From contig HG738138.1 in assembly GCA_000499405.2 (NCBI GenBank), forward strand, positions 22,533,156 to 22,597,155: 64,000 nucleotides of DNA, in the 5' to 3' direction. Position numbers and translations under genes: made by a program. The stretch is from Onchocerca volvulus. Taxonomy: Eukaryota > Nematoda > Chromadorea > Rhabditida > Onchocercidae. Position 1 is the first letter of the stretch. Every line of letters starts with the position of its first letter. Below the pieces are notes generated by a model. The model saw only the letters and a program-made list of their open reading frames with translations. It made no database searches and was not told the origin of the DNA. Positions 30,106 through 43,161 of the stretch are shown here, in pieces.

Positions 30106-31748
30106 ATAGAAATTTCAGGATTATCCTTCCTTTGAAGTCTGATTTTTCAGTAATCAATCGTCCGTCTATCCGCCAATCCAGTTAGCGCTAATTGTCTATC
30201 ATTTCGGGCATTTTCTTCTATCCCAATTTTTCTTGAACTTCTCTCAACGAGAAGGAAATGTGAAAATGAGATTACAGCTTTTCATCTCCTACTTTGAAAC
30301 ATCTCTCAGATGTATACACTCAAATTTTTACAGCAACTTTTTTGATAGTCGTCATTTGTTACGTTTTATTTACTACACAATCTTTCGCACTTTTCAATAT
30401 TACAAAAATTTAGTAACTTTAATTTAATTATTAATTTTCTTTCTATAGCTTGCTTGAATCAACTATAGCGAATTTTGTAGAACCATATTGCAATTCAATT
30501 AATTAATTGGCGTTCATAAGTTATAAATAAAGTCTATGAAAAAAATGGGAGTTTGTTATTCGTTCAACATCGTCAAATTCGAAATCCTCAAATTTTCTCA
30601 CAATTTTTGAATTATTACATCTTTATCAACAATTTTGGTAATTTAATCATCTAAAAAAAATAAGAAATACCTACATAAAAATAAAAAACTAAATACATGC
30701 ATAAAAAATAGAACTAAACAAATTTAACATCAAATACTTGGAAATAATTTAAAAAAAATTCAATCATGCCAGTTTTTTTTAGTTCTAGTGCAGGCTTTGG
30801 ATGCCATCTCAAAAAATAAACTAAAGAGAGAGTTCATAGGCGAAAAGCTATAATTTTATTGCACATCATTTACTTGGATAATTACAAAAATTGTTGTAAA
30901 TCACAAGAAGAAATGAATAGTTATAAAATTGAAGCAAAAACGAAAAAATTTTTCATTTAAAAAAAAAAAAAAGAAATTCCAAAAATCCATTTTTTGCTGA
31001 CATTTGTTGAACCATTCGACAGCTAATTTATTGAGTTACATTGAGAAATTTGAAATGTTAAAGAAAGACGAAGTTATCTGAATATTTAAAGTTTTTTCTT
31101 ATCTTTTTGCTTTCTGTCTGTTGTCCAGAGTACTAATATTCGATTCTGTTTCTTGCTTCACGTATCCAAATTAATCAACAGAACAAAAAATTTTTAATTA
31201 ATATAACTTCATCAGGATAAATTAGTCGTGAATGAGTGATTATTTTGGGATAATCAAAAGTCAAAAAAAAAAAAAAAAGAAAACTGAATAACAGCGAAAA
31301 GATCGTGAAAATTTGTTTATGAGAAGTTAAAAATGACTGTATTAAATTTCTTCAGAAAACAAACATGTTAACAGTAACGGCAGATTATGCTAAGAAAATT
31401 TTCCATAAATAATTCTCAAATTTAACATTTTTGAAGAATTGTTAGTTTGTCAAAAAAAAATTCGAGAAGGAGATAAACTATGATCGAAACTTGTGTATTG
31501 TTGAATAATACAAAGTTTCTTGACTGATCGGTGTCGGGACTTTATGGAAGTTTTTCAAACTTGGATAATTAAATGGCAAATGTAGAAAGGGGTGAAATAC
31601 AGTGCGATCAATGTAAAAGGGCTTGGGGGAGATACTGATGTCAAGCAAAAAGATTCGTGTAGCTAATCGATCCAAAGCGAAGAAATGTAACAGTAATGAA
31701 TGTGATGAGATTGTTGGATACTCACATAGTCGCTGGAGATACGATCAT
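30106..31748. other. AT-rich intergenic sequence
   Basis: Upstream of the MIG-18-like gene. I looked for a signal-peptide exon on the minus strand and found none with a convincing start, hydrophobic core and donor of the right phase. Contains only poly-A runs. Confidence 0.5.
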
Positions 31749-31962
31749 CGACGCTAGACAGTTTACATTAAGAATACAAGAAAATTGCGCAAACTTTTGT
31801 CAACACTAGATAGTTTACATGGAGATACACAAGCTTGTTGGAATCAGATAAGTTGCGCAAAGATGCATAAACTTTGTTGGCGCCAAATGATTCACACAAA
31901 AAATGCACAAGTCTTTTTTGGTACCAGATAATTATAATTTACATAAGGATGCGCGAAATTGA
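31749..31962. repeat. degenerate minisatellite, about 5 units of 40 bp
   Basis: Successive units of roughly 40-50 bp share the pattern CACTAGATAGTTTACA, then a GATGCACAA-like core, then CTTTTGTTGG. Unit starts are near 31749, 31801, 31842, 31881 and 31921. Units differ at many positions, so the array is old. Confidence 0.7.
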
Positions 31963-32318
31963 TAACATAGAAAAATTATTTCTTTGCAAATTAATTGCGG
32001 ATTTCTGATAACTGACATTAACGCATTAAAATTCCAAATGAAAATATATTATGCAGAAAAAAGTTTTTTTGTCAAGCGTTCAATCATTTTTTCAAAATTT
32101 TCAAAAATGGTCAAATGCATGATATTAGAAGACATCAAATTTCATTTACTTATTCCATTTATATTGGTTGCAGGAAAATTTCGAAAATTAAGAATTTAGA
32201 CAATATATAAATACATATATTTATAATCTTTTTTTTGTGAAAAAAAAATTGGAAAAACAAAATTTTGAAACCATTTTTTAACTTTAAATGATCGTTATGA
32301 TCTTTTGAAAAAAAATAA

Positions 32319-32595
32319 ATTTGCATTCTTCGTTTTTTGCTTTCTATTTCTCTTCATTTTAGAAAATCACAAGAACTTCAAGGTGAACCTAATGATTTGC
32401 TTATTTTAATTCCTAAAATTTCACAAACCATTAATGACATTCATTAAGGAGAATATCATTATTAAAAATATTGTCTGAACAATTTTCGATTTTCGAACAA
32501 TCCACTGCAACCATGTGGAAAACGAAATAAGCATAGATCATGTTGGAGTAGAATTGCGAATAAAATTTTTCCGAAAGAATATCTTGAAAAAATTG
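32319..32595 (+). repeat. diverged direct duplication, copy A
   Basis: Matches 36958-37213 over about 260 bp at roughly 70% identity by eye, with shared blocks such as AGAAAATCACAA, AAATTTCACA-ACCATTAA and TTGGAGTAGA-TTGCGAA. An AG-preceded open frame (KSQELQGEPNDLLILIPK) in this copy hints that it may derive from a coding exon. Confidence 0.7.
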
Positions 32596-34059
32596 TATGC
32601 AACAGTATTGATCAGGTTAGCTAGTCAAGAATACTATTAATCTTTAATCATATCAATACTGATAATTTTTTATCATATCAGCTACGCTATTTATCATATT
32701 AATATTAATTAAAAGACTTGTAGCAGCAATATGAAATTTCGATGACCAATGCTGCAAAAATTATCCCCAACAGCAACAATAACGATAGAATTTTTGCGAA
32801 AAATGAATATGAAATTGTTGCTCATTAACTATATTAAATTTCAAATATTAAAGTTGCGGGAAAAAATTCTTCATAACTTAGGATTTTTGATCAATCTGTC
32901 CATCAAAATTGCTAATAAAATTTTCTTTTTAATGCACATTATATTTGTGATGATATTTTTTTTAAGTTTCGTTTTCTACTCTGTCAACTATGAAATTGTT
33001 TTCGCAATTCATCTTATGTCAAACGACCCAGAAATTGATGAAAACATTATTTTCAGTTTTTTTTGGCTGCAAGAATACGATGCATTTGAAGATTGGATCT
33101 TTTCAAATTAGCCCTTTACTTTGGAATCATTTCAACTAATTAGGGCTGAAATTGAATGTTAATCGAAAAGGAGAGAAATTGAAAAGAGAAAAGAGTATTT
33201 AATTAATATTATTTGTGTATGAATTCGAAAAGCTTAAAGAAAACGATTGTAAATCAAATAAAATTAAATTGTTTTCTAATCAGCTTTGAATGAAGAAATT
33301 AAATCGTTTTACGCAATTGCACATTTTTAATTTTGTCATATCAATGCCTCTATGATTTCCAAGATAATACTTTCTATTATATTTTTAATGAGTAATTAAT
33401 TCTCAGCTTTTAATCATTTGAAATTTTTCGCAGCAAGAATACGGTGATAATCTGAACTTTTTTTGTGGCGCAATAATTCTATATCCATTCGAAGTAAGGC
33501 TAAATAAAAATTTAAAACAACACTAAAGAATTTTCACCTTTTATCACTTATTACTGAAAAGTTTAATTAGTTACTGTGATAAGGGACCCATAACAATACA
33601 TTATGAATCCAAAATTTTCATAAATTCTTAGAGAAAAGTTATTAAAAAAGGTGCCATATTTCTTTCAAAAACCTTTTGGAATACCTGTTTTATTGAAAAT
33701 CATGTAAAAATTTTATGATATTATTATAATAATTTTAAACATATCGAACGAATATATCAAACGAAGGTTAATAAAAGTGAAAAGATATTGAAGAAAGTTG
33801 TTGCAATTTTTGAATTACTTTTGATTAAAGGTTTTGTTACTAAAATTTAATTTGCAACAAAAAATATTTACAACTGACTCGAAATTGAAAATTTTCTGTC
33901 ATCCTAGCCAACAGTATCTTCTTCATACAATACGACGTTCACATTTTATATATCACAGAGGTGATTTACAGTTAAAATTATGAAGTGGTCAGAATGTTGA
34001 ACTTCAACTTGCCTAAAACAGCTTTAAACTTTCAACTTTTTTTCTTTTGAAGGCACTTT

Positions 34060-34118
34060 AAGTCAATTAAATATCTTCAAAAAAAAGAAAATTTTTTTTA
34101 AAGTTATTTAATTGACTT
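34060..34118. repeat. 59-bp foldback repeat
   Basis: Arms AAGTCAATTAAATA and TATTTAATTGACTT are exact reverse complements, and the inner CTTCAAAAAAAA / TTTTTTTTAAAG pair extends the stem to about 27 bp around a five-base GAAAA loop. Confidence 0.85.
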
Positions 34119-36957
34119 CCAATTTAAGAAAATATATCTTTTCATGAATAATATGTGCAATAAAAAAATTTATAAATTGACATAAAGTAATATTCAACGT
34201 AAATAATTTAGGTTGTAAAAACGTTGGGATGAGAATTACTGGAATGAAAGATTTGACGTTTCTCTTTCATTACTTTTTAATTTCTGTAAATTAAACAAAC
34301 TTTTCTAATTATCACAATTAGCAGTGGCGAATTCCATCTAAAACTATCAATACTCTGAATTTATTTTCATATTTGAAATTTTTTTGCACTAATGAATAAA
34401 CTTATTGTATTTCCAAGCATCGTAATATTGCAAAATTATATCCTTTATGGATAAATTGTACTTCTTCAAAAGTCATTAAACATTCATTTTACAATGATCA
34501 ATGGTACGAACTACAAAATAGAGATATTCAGGTAAGGTATTTTAGAGTTATACTGCAAAAGAGACATCAATTTCAAATTTGAATTTAAATTTAAATATCC
34601 TGTATAAAAATTTTCGAAATGGCACATGAGTTGATAATACATTTGTTCAAGTTTTTACAACTTTTGCGTAATATTAAAATCTAAATTTTCCTTTTCAATA
34701 ATACTTCCCCAAATATTTCGCTCGTACGTAACATTCGCTTGATAAATTAACGGTTATTGAAGTAAACCATAAAACTGAAATGGAATGTCATTTCAATACT
34801 AAGTTGGATTGCGAAAATTCGATTACGACGAATGCGATTTCTTTCAAGATAATTCTCAATTACATTCCGGAAATTACTTTTCTTTGCTATTGAATAATGG
34901 CATAATTAAGGCATAATTAACTTTTGCCACTTTGATGAAATAGACAAAGTACCAATCATTTTCATTCCTGTAGTAAATATACATATGCTGGCAAATAACT
35001 CTCTTTTTTACGAGCAATAAATTTTACAAAAACATTTTTTGGTCAGAAATTTGACAAGATATTACAAGCTTAATAAATAGAATATGAAAAATATTATAAA
35101 TGCAATAAATGATAAATTTAATGGAAATCCGATAAAATTTAAAAACATTTGTTTCCTATAAAATATAGTATGCAAATATGTGAATTGATGAAAGTATTTG
35201 TTGAATTACAGTCAAGAGAGATGACTGAAATATTCATTTATTTCATCGGGGATTGATGGTAGAAGAAGTAGGAAGCGGCATCAGAATCCTTCCTAATTTA
35301 GCTCTTCTCTTGAAATGTTGAATCAATTTCCTCCAGAGATTCGTTTTCTGATCGCATTTATTTATTACTTATTTTTTCAATTGAAGCAAAAGTGTCAGAT
35401 TATTTTGAATGCAGAATATTACAGTTTGATAATTTGAAATGTTTTTTCTTTGAAATGAATGTCTACTGAATGCATAATCTTTTTTAAATTCTTTTCAGAA
35501 TTGACAAGGAAGCCTGGAATGTCATGGTAGTTTGCAACTTTTCAATTGCTTTAAAGTAGAGATAACTTTTTATCTGTTTATTTATCACTAACTGATAAGC
35601 AAAATGTCTGACGATAATCAGCGTTATGTCGATAACTAATATGTTGCTTATTATTTTGTTATGCTTATATCAGCGATAATAGTATCATAGCATTAATTTA
35701 TTGTTAAATGATTGTTGAGCAATGTACCCAATGATTTCATCTGATAATGGCATGTAAAGGTGCTAAATTAATAAAATTTAAATTTGGTACGAATTAAAAA
35801 TTCGATAAATTGAAATCCTTCAATATTATTAATTTAAAGCAATTAAGCACCGCAGTTCCAAATGTAATTTATAAAGCTATGCAAAGTTTGCTCATTTTAT
35901 AAGAAATATATTTTACGATATCGATAAAATTTTAAAGCAAAACTGATCCTTACAAGAATCCTTTGAAAAAGGAAATGAAACGATGACTTTATAAAATGAA
36001 GATCGTGAGAAATACAAAGGTCATGCTGTAACAAAAAATCCGAAATCGTAACTTCAATAGGCATAATGTTTTACGAGATTCTTATTCCGGAAAAACATAA
36101 GTACGTCAGAAAAAATAGAAGCATCACGTAGATTTGGACAAAAAAGATCGTCTTTCATCTTTTCTTTTCATTATCCAAGAAAGAAAATCGATAAAATCCG
36201 AAATTTTTAAAGCTTTCACAAATGAACTTTTATGATTTCATCCTCGGAAGATTGGCAAAAATATGCGCGACAAAATTATTACGATTTTAATTAAAAAATT
36301 TTAATCTTTCATAAAATTTTGCAATTAAAAATCATAATAACTAATTAACTAACTTTAAATAAAACAATTAAAAGATAATATCGGAAATATAAATTTTAAT
36401 TTTAGGCTGAGAAAAATTCGAAATTGTTTGAAAATTGTTTTAAAAAAAGTTGTTTGAAAATTCTCTTTTAAAAAATTCACGTCAGTTTTTGACTTCGATT
36501 CCGCAGAGCAGTTTTTCCATCATTTTATTTCTTTTCATGAAGCTTTAAAATCATTTTATCACATCTTTCGCATTTTTTCAATTCTGGAATTTAACTTGCA
36601 ATAAATGAAAAATAATGCAAATAAATAAATGGATGTCAGTACCGAATAAAAACCAGCAAAGCACACATAGATATCATGAGAATCTAAGAAATGAAACGAA
36701 ACAATTTTGTGAAAAAAGCAAAGTAATTTGAATAATTGTATGAAATTCACATAAATTATAGAACAGGCAGAAGAATAAAATCAAGTAATTATCGATCTAC
36801 TACTTGTTGAAACTCTAAAAAATCTTCGTAAATTTTTTAAAGTTTTCATTTTTAATAAAAGAATTCATAATCAGCAAACTTATACTTATGATGTGGGAAT
36901 TCAGTTAAGTTCCAAATTATTGCTTAGTGACTTCTATGATTTTGTCGAGACGATAGA

Positions 36958-37213
36958 TTTGCATTTTTTGTTTTTCGCTTGCCATTTTTCTTAATTCCAG
37001 AAAATCACAAAAACTTTGAAGTGAACTTAATGAATTTTTCACTTTAATTTCCAAAATTTCACAGACCATTAAAAGTATTCATCAAGTTAAAAACATCTGT
37101 TACTGTCTGAACTTTCGGATAATTCCAGTTACGCGAAAAAAGAAAATAAGCACACATTAATTGGAGTAGAGTTGCGAACAAAATTAACCCTTAGTAATGC
37201 CTTAGAAAAATTT
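36958..37213 (+). repeat. diverged direct duplication, copy B
   Basis: Second copy of the 32319-32595 segment, 4.6 kb away and same orientation, just downstream of the 3' end of the gene at 37554-41011. Its corresponding frame is broken by stops. Confidence 0.7.
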
Positions 37214-37553
37214 TAAATTCTCTAATTTAAGGATATTGATAATATCAAATATTGCAGAAAATCCTCGAACAAAAGCATAAGCTCCTAAAAATTGCACTGC
37301 AGAAATACAACATTTTGATTCTATCCACAAAAACTGGAATAAATTCTGCCGCCACTGAAGAATTATATTTTTTGAATTGCGAAGATCAAAAAATCATTAA
37401 TGTCATATTCAGTATAACTAAAATTAGCTGCAAAAATCAACAATCAAATTAAATTTAAAAAATTCGCAAACATTTCATTTCCATAGGTAGAATGGAATCT
37501 AAACTGTGATTTTATGACTGTATAAATGAAATTGATGGGATTGCTTCAGTTTT

Positions 37554-40500
37554 TCACCTGGAAATATTACATGAAAGCAGTACAAGGAGAACAAATAAAG
37601 TAACTTGGAATGAAGGCCTAGAAGCAGTCATTGGCATTGCAGTTGTTTCATCGGGAACGATTGGCTTGGGTTTAGGTGCAAGTTGATTTTGGATCCGTTC
37701 ATAAGCTGATTTATCACCTGCACCGACGAATAATGACATGTAAAGCGTTTCCTCATGTGACACCTCCGCAATGCACACCTGTTCAGGATTGCCTTCTTTC
37801 CCGGCATAATACGCCACACGGCCATCACTTGACATCTGAAAATATTCGATTTTATCACTGTTTCAGATGCGAATGCTTTTTGAAGTTTCTAACAAACGAT
37901 AATGAATGCAGAAGAAGAATGTGGAAAAGATAGATTTAACGTCATTTAGTCCAACTCGAATTCATAATTTGCTTGAACATGAATGAGCGAAAACTTCAGA
38001 GATGTGATCTTTGATTTACAACTTGATTCGAAGAGATTTCAAAAATATATATATATATACTGCCATAAATTTCTACTATCAAAAAATAGCATCATTTACC
38101 TTTTGAATGATGTAATAACGGTTGCTGAAGGAGAAAGTTGAATAGATGCCTCGAGGAAAGTTATTTACTTTAGCATAAGTTGGTTCATAGGTAAAAATAC
38201 CAAAATTGCTTTTTACTCTCTGCTGAACCATTTCATTTGTGAGCATATACATTAACTAAAAGATTTTAAACTGCTGTTTAAGGATTTATACTACGTTAAA
38301 AGTTGTTCGAAACAATGAATTCAAAATTTGATTGAGCTTTATTATTATATGAGAATTTTTAAAAATTTTAAAAATTCAACAAAACTGAAAAATAAACACA
38401 CTCAACGACACTCATCCTGCAACTCATAATTATATCAATAACGGATATTTTGTTAAACTAACTTGACGATCTGAATCGTAGGATATTTTCTTTAAATTCT
38501 TCTGTTGCAGAGCTGCTTGTTTGATAAATTTCTCTGATGAAATATTATATGTTGAATCAAGGATAGCTCCATTTTCTTAAAAATGATTGCGATAAAATTC
38601 ATTTAATCAATTTTTTGCTATTTCAAATTCATCATAAAAATTTACTATTGCTATTTATGACAAAAACAAAATATATGGTAAAATAATGATAAAAATTTAT
38701 TTTAACACTAGAAGGATTTTTCGATTACTTACTAATCACTAGTTATTTTGATTGATTATGGAAATTAATTAATCGATTGCAAATTAATTTCATATTTAAA
38801 AAATCACTCTTCATCGTTCAATTATGATCAAAGTTTACAAAATGATCATTCCCATTATCTAGTAAATATTCTCGCTGCTAGGGACTTTCCTCCAATATCA
38901 TTCTACCAAAATTTCGATCGGAAATAATTCAAAAAACTATCGCTTTCAGATTCGAACTATCCACAGCTTTAAATCCATTATCATAGTTAAAAATTATATT
39001 AGCCTTATTCTGAGTTTTAGAACTCACCTTGATTGAAATAAATTTGATTCTTGACTGTTTTCCAACTAACATTTAAGTTCTAACAATGAGGTCAAAGGTT
39101 TAGTTTAAAACATCTCTTGGTTAGTTTGCCGTAGCAGTAATAATATAGAAGTCATCTGTTAAATTTAATTTATGGAAAGTGTTGGAAAGAAGTTTATGAT
39201 GAATTATATGAAAAATGTATATTGACCGTCAATATAAAAGACATGAAGGATGTCACTATCGACATCGGTAATATGTCCGATTATTTCCGTATCATCGCTT
39301 GCCGATGGTCTGATTGAATGTTTTTTCCAATGTTTTCGATCAAACAAACAACTGAGATAAACATCTGAATTCTTTTGCCACACACATTGACCAGTATAGA
39401 TACTCATCTTTTGTGCTATCAATAATTGATATTCTGAAATACTGGATTCTCTATTTTTAACATAAAAGCAAAATTAATCAGGCAAATTGACAGATTAATA
39501 TTTGCATTTATTGATTCAAGCTAATCCGGCCATTTAATCGTTGGAACATTAAATGTAACGTTCGAAAAGCTCAATTTTATAATTAATTTTACACAAGACC
39601 TACGAATTCCGTCTCGAATGGCTAAAAGTAGTTCATCTCAGAAGAAAAATTTACGATTTACGCAATTCATTCATAAATAAGCGAATTCAGCTCGAATTTA
39701 TTCATTAAAAAGAAGCTGAAGATGCATCGCGACGCTATTGTAATTGTAGGAAATAAATGGATCAAACCCGAAATTCGTTAAAAAAGATACCGTTATTTCG
39801 CTTATAAAACAATGGTTTTGTTAATTGGCATCGATTCAATGAGCCTTCAATTTTTGACAGATTGATGTTGGTGTGAGGTTTGATGTTTTCACCCAGAACA
39901 TAAAATACTGCACAATTCTGGAGCATTCCCAGGATCGAAAAGTTGTTGTGCCCGATTAAAGCAGGTAATTTATCAAATGAACAATCCAGTGGATCTGAAA
40001 ATTAATTTGCAATTGTTCAAAATAAGTATCAAACCGTAATCTGACAAGTAAACTGCTGAAATTAGTAATGTGGAAAGAGAATAGGTAAAACAAAAGATTT
40101 CATCAGAAAGTTCGACAAAAAATATCTTCAATTTTTGGAATGAAAAAACGAAAGACTCTTTCGTATTTGTAGTTTACATTTATTTTGTATTTGATAGCAA
40201 GGGAGACAATACTGTTGCATATTTTACCTATTCGTTTTACCTATTTATCCAGAAATTTATCCAACAGAAGAGGAACAATTATTTTAAATTATTAAAATCA
40301 GAAATATTGAGCAGTAACAGTTGCAGATTATTCGCTGAATTTTTTGAAAAAAGTTCGAAAAATAAAAACAGAGATGGGAAGATCTAAATTAGTGAGTGAA
40401 AGAATCATTAAAAATCCCGAAAAAACAGAAGTGCAGGAGAACTCTTCCATAATAATTTCGCTTAATATATTAGCTTTTATTTTTTTCAATAATCGATTTG

Positions 40501-41011
40501 ATAGTCAAAAATTAGAATAATGAATTGAAAAAAAGGTAGACCAATGAACAAACTTTTAGGAAATTAAGAAAAATTAAAAACAAATCCGATAAACAAACAA
40601 CAGATATGCAATTAATGAGAATTATAAATTAACGAACTTTGAAAGTTTGCTTTTTATATTTCTTAACACCTGATAAAGAGAAGAGGGAACTCAGAAAAAC
40701 TTTTTTTTTTTCGTTTACAGCAATTTTATTCAAATGCTAAATGTGATGGAAATACGAATGACTTGTTGAATTCCGTTAGCAATCAATTCTTTCTAGCTTA
40801 TCAAATCAAAGAAAGGTCATTGTTATCACTATCAAATCAAAGAAAGGTCATTGTTATCACTAATATTCAAAATTAATCACTTACCAGACATTTCTTCAAT
40901 TCTTTTTAAACTAGCGGAAGCAGTAATCATCGATTCAGCTTCAACTTTATCCATCACTCCCCTTATCAGCACAGCGATCAGAACATATATCCATGATTGC
41001 ATTCTGTTCAT
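37554..41011 (-). CDS. unrecognised secreted/surface protein with signal peptide and GPI-like C-terminal tail, about 374 aa
   Basis: Seven exons: 40885-41011, 39791-39994, about 39250-39433, 39028-39079, 38463-38575, 38100-38255 and 37554-37835. The N-terminus (MNRMQSWIYVLIAVLIRGVM, residues 1-20) is a typical signal peptide, with likely cleavage after VEA. The ectodomain has six scattered cysteines (in PLDCSF, LQNCAVF, NRCQLT, GQCVWQ, LSCLF, QVCIAE) and repeated short aromatic strands such as CLFDRKHWKKH and FSFSNRYYIIQK. The C-terminus has a Pro/Thr-rich spacer (PKPKPIVPDETTAMP) and a hydrophobic end (VTLFVLLVLLSC) with almost no tail, as in GPI-anchored proteins; a single-pass anchor is the alternative. 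All junctions keep phase except the donor of exon 3, where no GT in the right phase has a good consensus. I do not recognise the family. Confidence 0.7.
40799..40860. repeat. perfect 31-bp tandem duplication in intron 1 of the surface-protein gene
   Basis: Two identical adjacent copies (40799-40829 and 40830-40860) of the unit beginning TATCAAATCAAAGAAAGG, ending about 25 bp from the exon 1 donor. Identity of the copies points to a recent event. Confidence 0.95.
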
Positions 41012-43111
41012 TCTTTTGGATTCGAAAGATTGAAAATCTTTCAATTTAATTTAAAAATTTGATTGAATTTGAAACGGAATGTTGTTTCTTGCGAAAAATT
41101 TGTTCTCAATAAGACTGAAAGGATAAAAATTCAAAAAAAAAAAAGATGTAGGAAAAAAACGCAAAATTAACATTGAAATTGCATGGAAATCAAAAATTCC
41201 CAATATCACTTATCATATCAACTTGTCTATATTAAACAATCATATATTTTCATATAAGTAACAATAGCGATAGTGATATTATATGAATAGATTCTAAAAA
41301 TCTGTCATCAACTTTGACCCATATTCTCTAAAGTTAAACTAAGATAATGAAGTGAACAAACAGAAAAATAGTCGAAAAAGGTAAAAAGCTAATTACATTT
41401 CTAATGCATCGGAAAAAAATTCGCCCGAGATGTGCGGCAAATCTTTGCCATTTATCTCGAGCAAATTTTCTGAATGAATATGAAAATTGACTTAAATATT
41501 AAAGTTGATTTGACCGAAAGTGATTAACTTATATGACTGCACCTAAATCGGAAGATGAATGAAAATTAAAAGGGATAAGATACAATGAATCGTAGGGAAA
41601 AGCTCGAATTTGATGGGTTAAAGACAAGAAAAAGGAAAGGAACGGATAAAAAATTGAAAACAATTCATTTTTACGAAACTGCTGTGATGGATGATTTTGG
41701 GAAAGTATTTCTGGAGACTAAGGGTGGCGACTAAAAACTGGAAATCTTTATTTGTTCAGCTTTAAATGGAAAGAACAGTGGTTGAAGTAAAATCAATGAT
41801 GAAAGAAAAATAAAAATAAATACGCATGAAGTGTTCTCTCTATCGCAATTTGTTGGAAAGATGAAAATACGGCCAAAACTTTTGTCAAACGGAATGGGAA
41901 CTACTAAGTTTTATTCAGCCAATCCAATTATCTAAGTTAAGCGTTTGCAGTGCTAATTTTCATAGTAGCTATATGAGATCTTAGATTTTACTTCCGATAT
42001 TCTCTACATAAAGCATTATTTGAATCAATTATTAAAGAGGACTTTTTCCAAAACATGCAAAAATGTAAACAAACAACCAGAATATGAAATAAAAGCAATG
42101 TGAGAGAAAGTGCCCACTCTGAGAAGTCAACATTAATATCATTCATGTCCAGTCGTCTACCGTAAAAATGCTTAACTTTCCAACCTTTTCGTGCCAAATG
42201 AGCATTCAATCAGATATTCAATATTCATGTTTTTGACAAGCAATTTAATATTTCATGAAAATATGTCAATCCGAAATGTTTGTAATCATCCAGAAGCCAA
42301 AAAAAGTAATCGATCGATGGCAAGTTTAGAAAAAAATACTGAATGAATTAACTGCGATAGTCCACATAGAAATAATTTAAATTAAATATTTCAAATAAAA
42401 GATCGTATCCAGTCAATTAAATTAGAAATATGATTTTAGGAATGGTGCTATGTAAACAGGAATACAAGTTATGGACAATTCAACTTGTTTAGACAAACAT
42501 GTCACTAAAATTTGTTTATTGGTAAGAGGCAACAGGAGGCGATTAATCAGTAATGATTACATTTAATTATGACTACGATTGAGGAACAGAAGGTCGAGTA
42601 TTCTACCCATTTTAAACATGTACTCCAATTTATCATGTAAATAGATCATTTCCAGATCGAATTGTAGACGTAATACTAACTTAGAAAATCAATGTTTGAT
42701 ACTTCTAAGCATTACAATAGCATAAAGTTTAATTGAAATCATAAATTTCGATAATTTACCATTTGTTAAAAGAAAGAAACTCAACTTGACTATATATGTA
42801 GCCTGGATTAGAATGATGTGATCAAGCATACCGTTTTATGTATTCATTAATTAAACAAAATTTGTTGTTATCAAGGTATGTGAAAGAAGCAAAAATTTGA
42901 AAATCAAATTAACTCATCTAAAATAACATCTAACAGAAATTATTGCAAGAAATGTTGAAATTTGTAGCAAAAAAAAAAAACAAAAAACAAACAACAAAAA
43001 ATCTGCTTGGAACAAAGCATTGTTAAACTTTAAATGAATTATGAATTGTCATTAATGACCATTATTATTCATTAACCTGTCAAATATACATCTATTGCAT
43101 AATAGATGAAT
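41012..43111. other. AT-rich intergenic sequence
   Basis: Upstream of the surface-protein gene. A 73-codon minus-strand frame at 41988-42209 reads protein-like at first but has no start codon or acceptor at its upstream end. Nothing else supported. Confidence 0.5.
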
Positions 43112-43161
43112 ATCGATGAAACACATTTACACTAATAAAAGTGTTAATGTGTTTCTTCGAT
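43112..43161. repeat. 50-bp foldback repeat
   Basis: Arms of 22 bp (ATCGATGAAACACATTTACA.. and its reverse complement) with two mismatches and a loop of about six bases. A smaller perfect foldback ATCTATT-GCAT-AATAGAT lies just before it at about 43090-43107. Confidence 0.8.

Noticed and set aside
31478..31738. possible signal-peptide exon for the MIG-18-like gene
   Set aside because: A good GTGAGT donor exists at about 31721, but the frame before it is not hydrophobic and lacks a believable start context.
41988..42209. minus-strand frame starting HLARKGWKVKHFYG, then hydrophobic
   Set aside because: No ATG at its upstream end and no AG acceptor nearby; probably a chance frame or relic.
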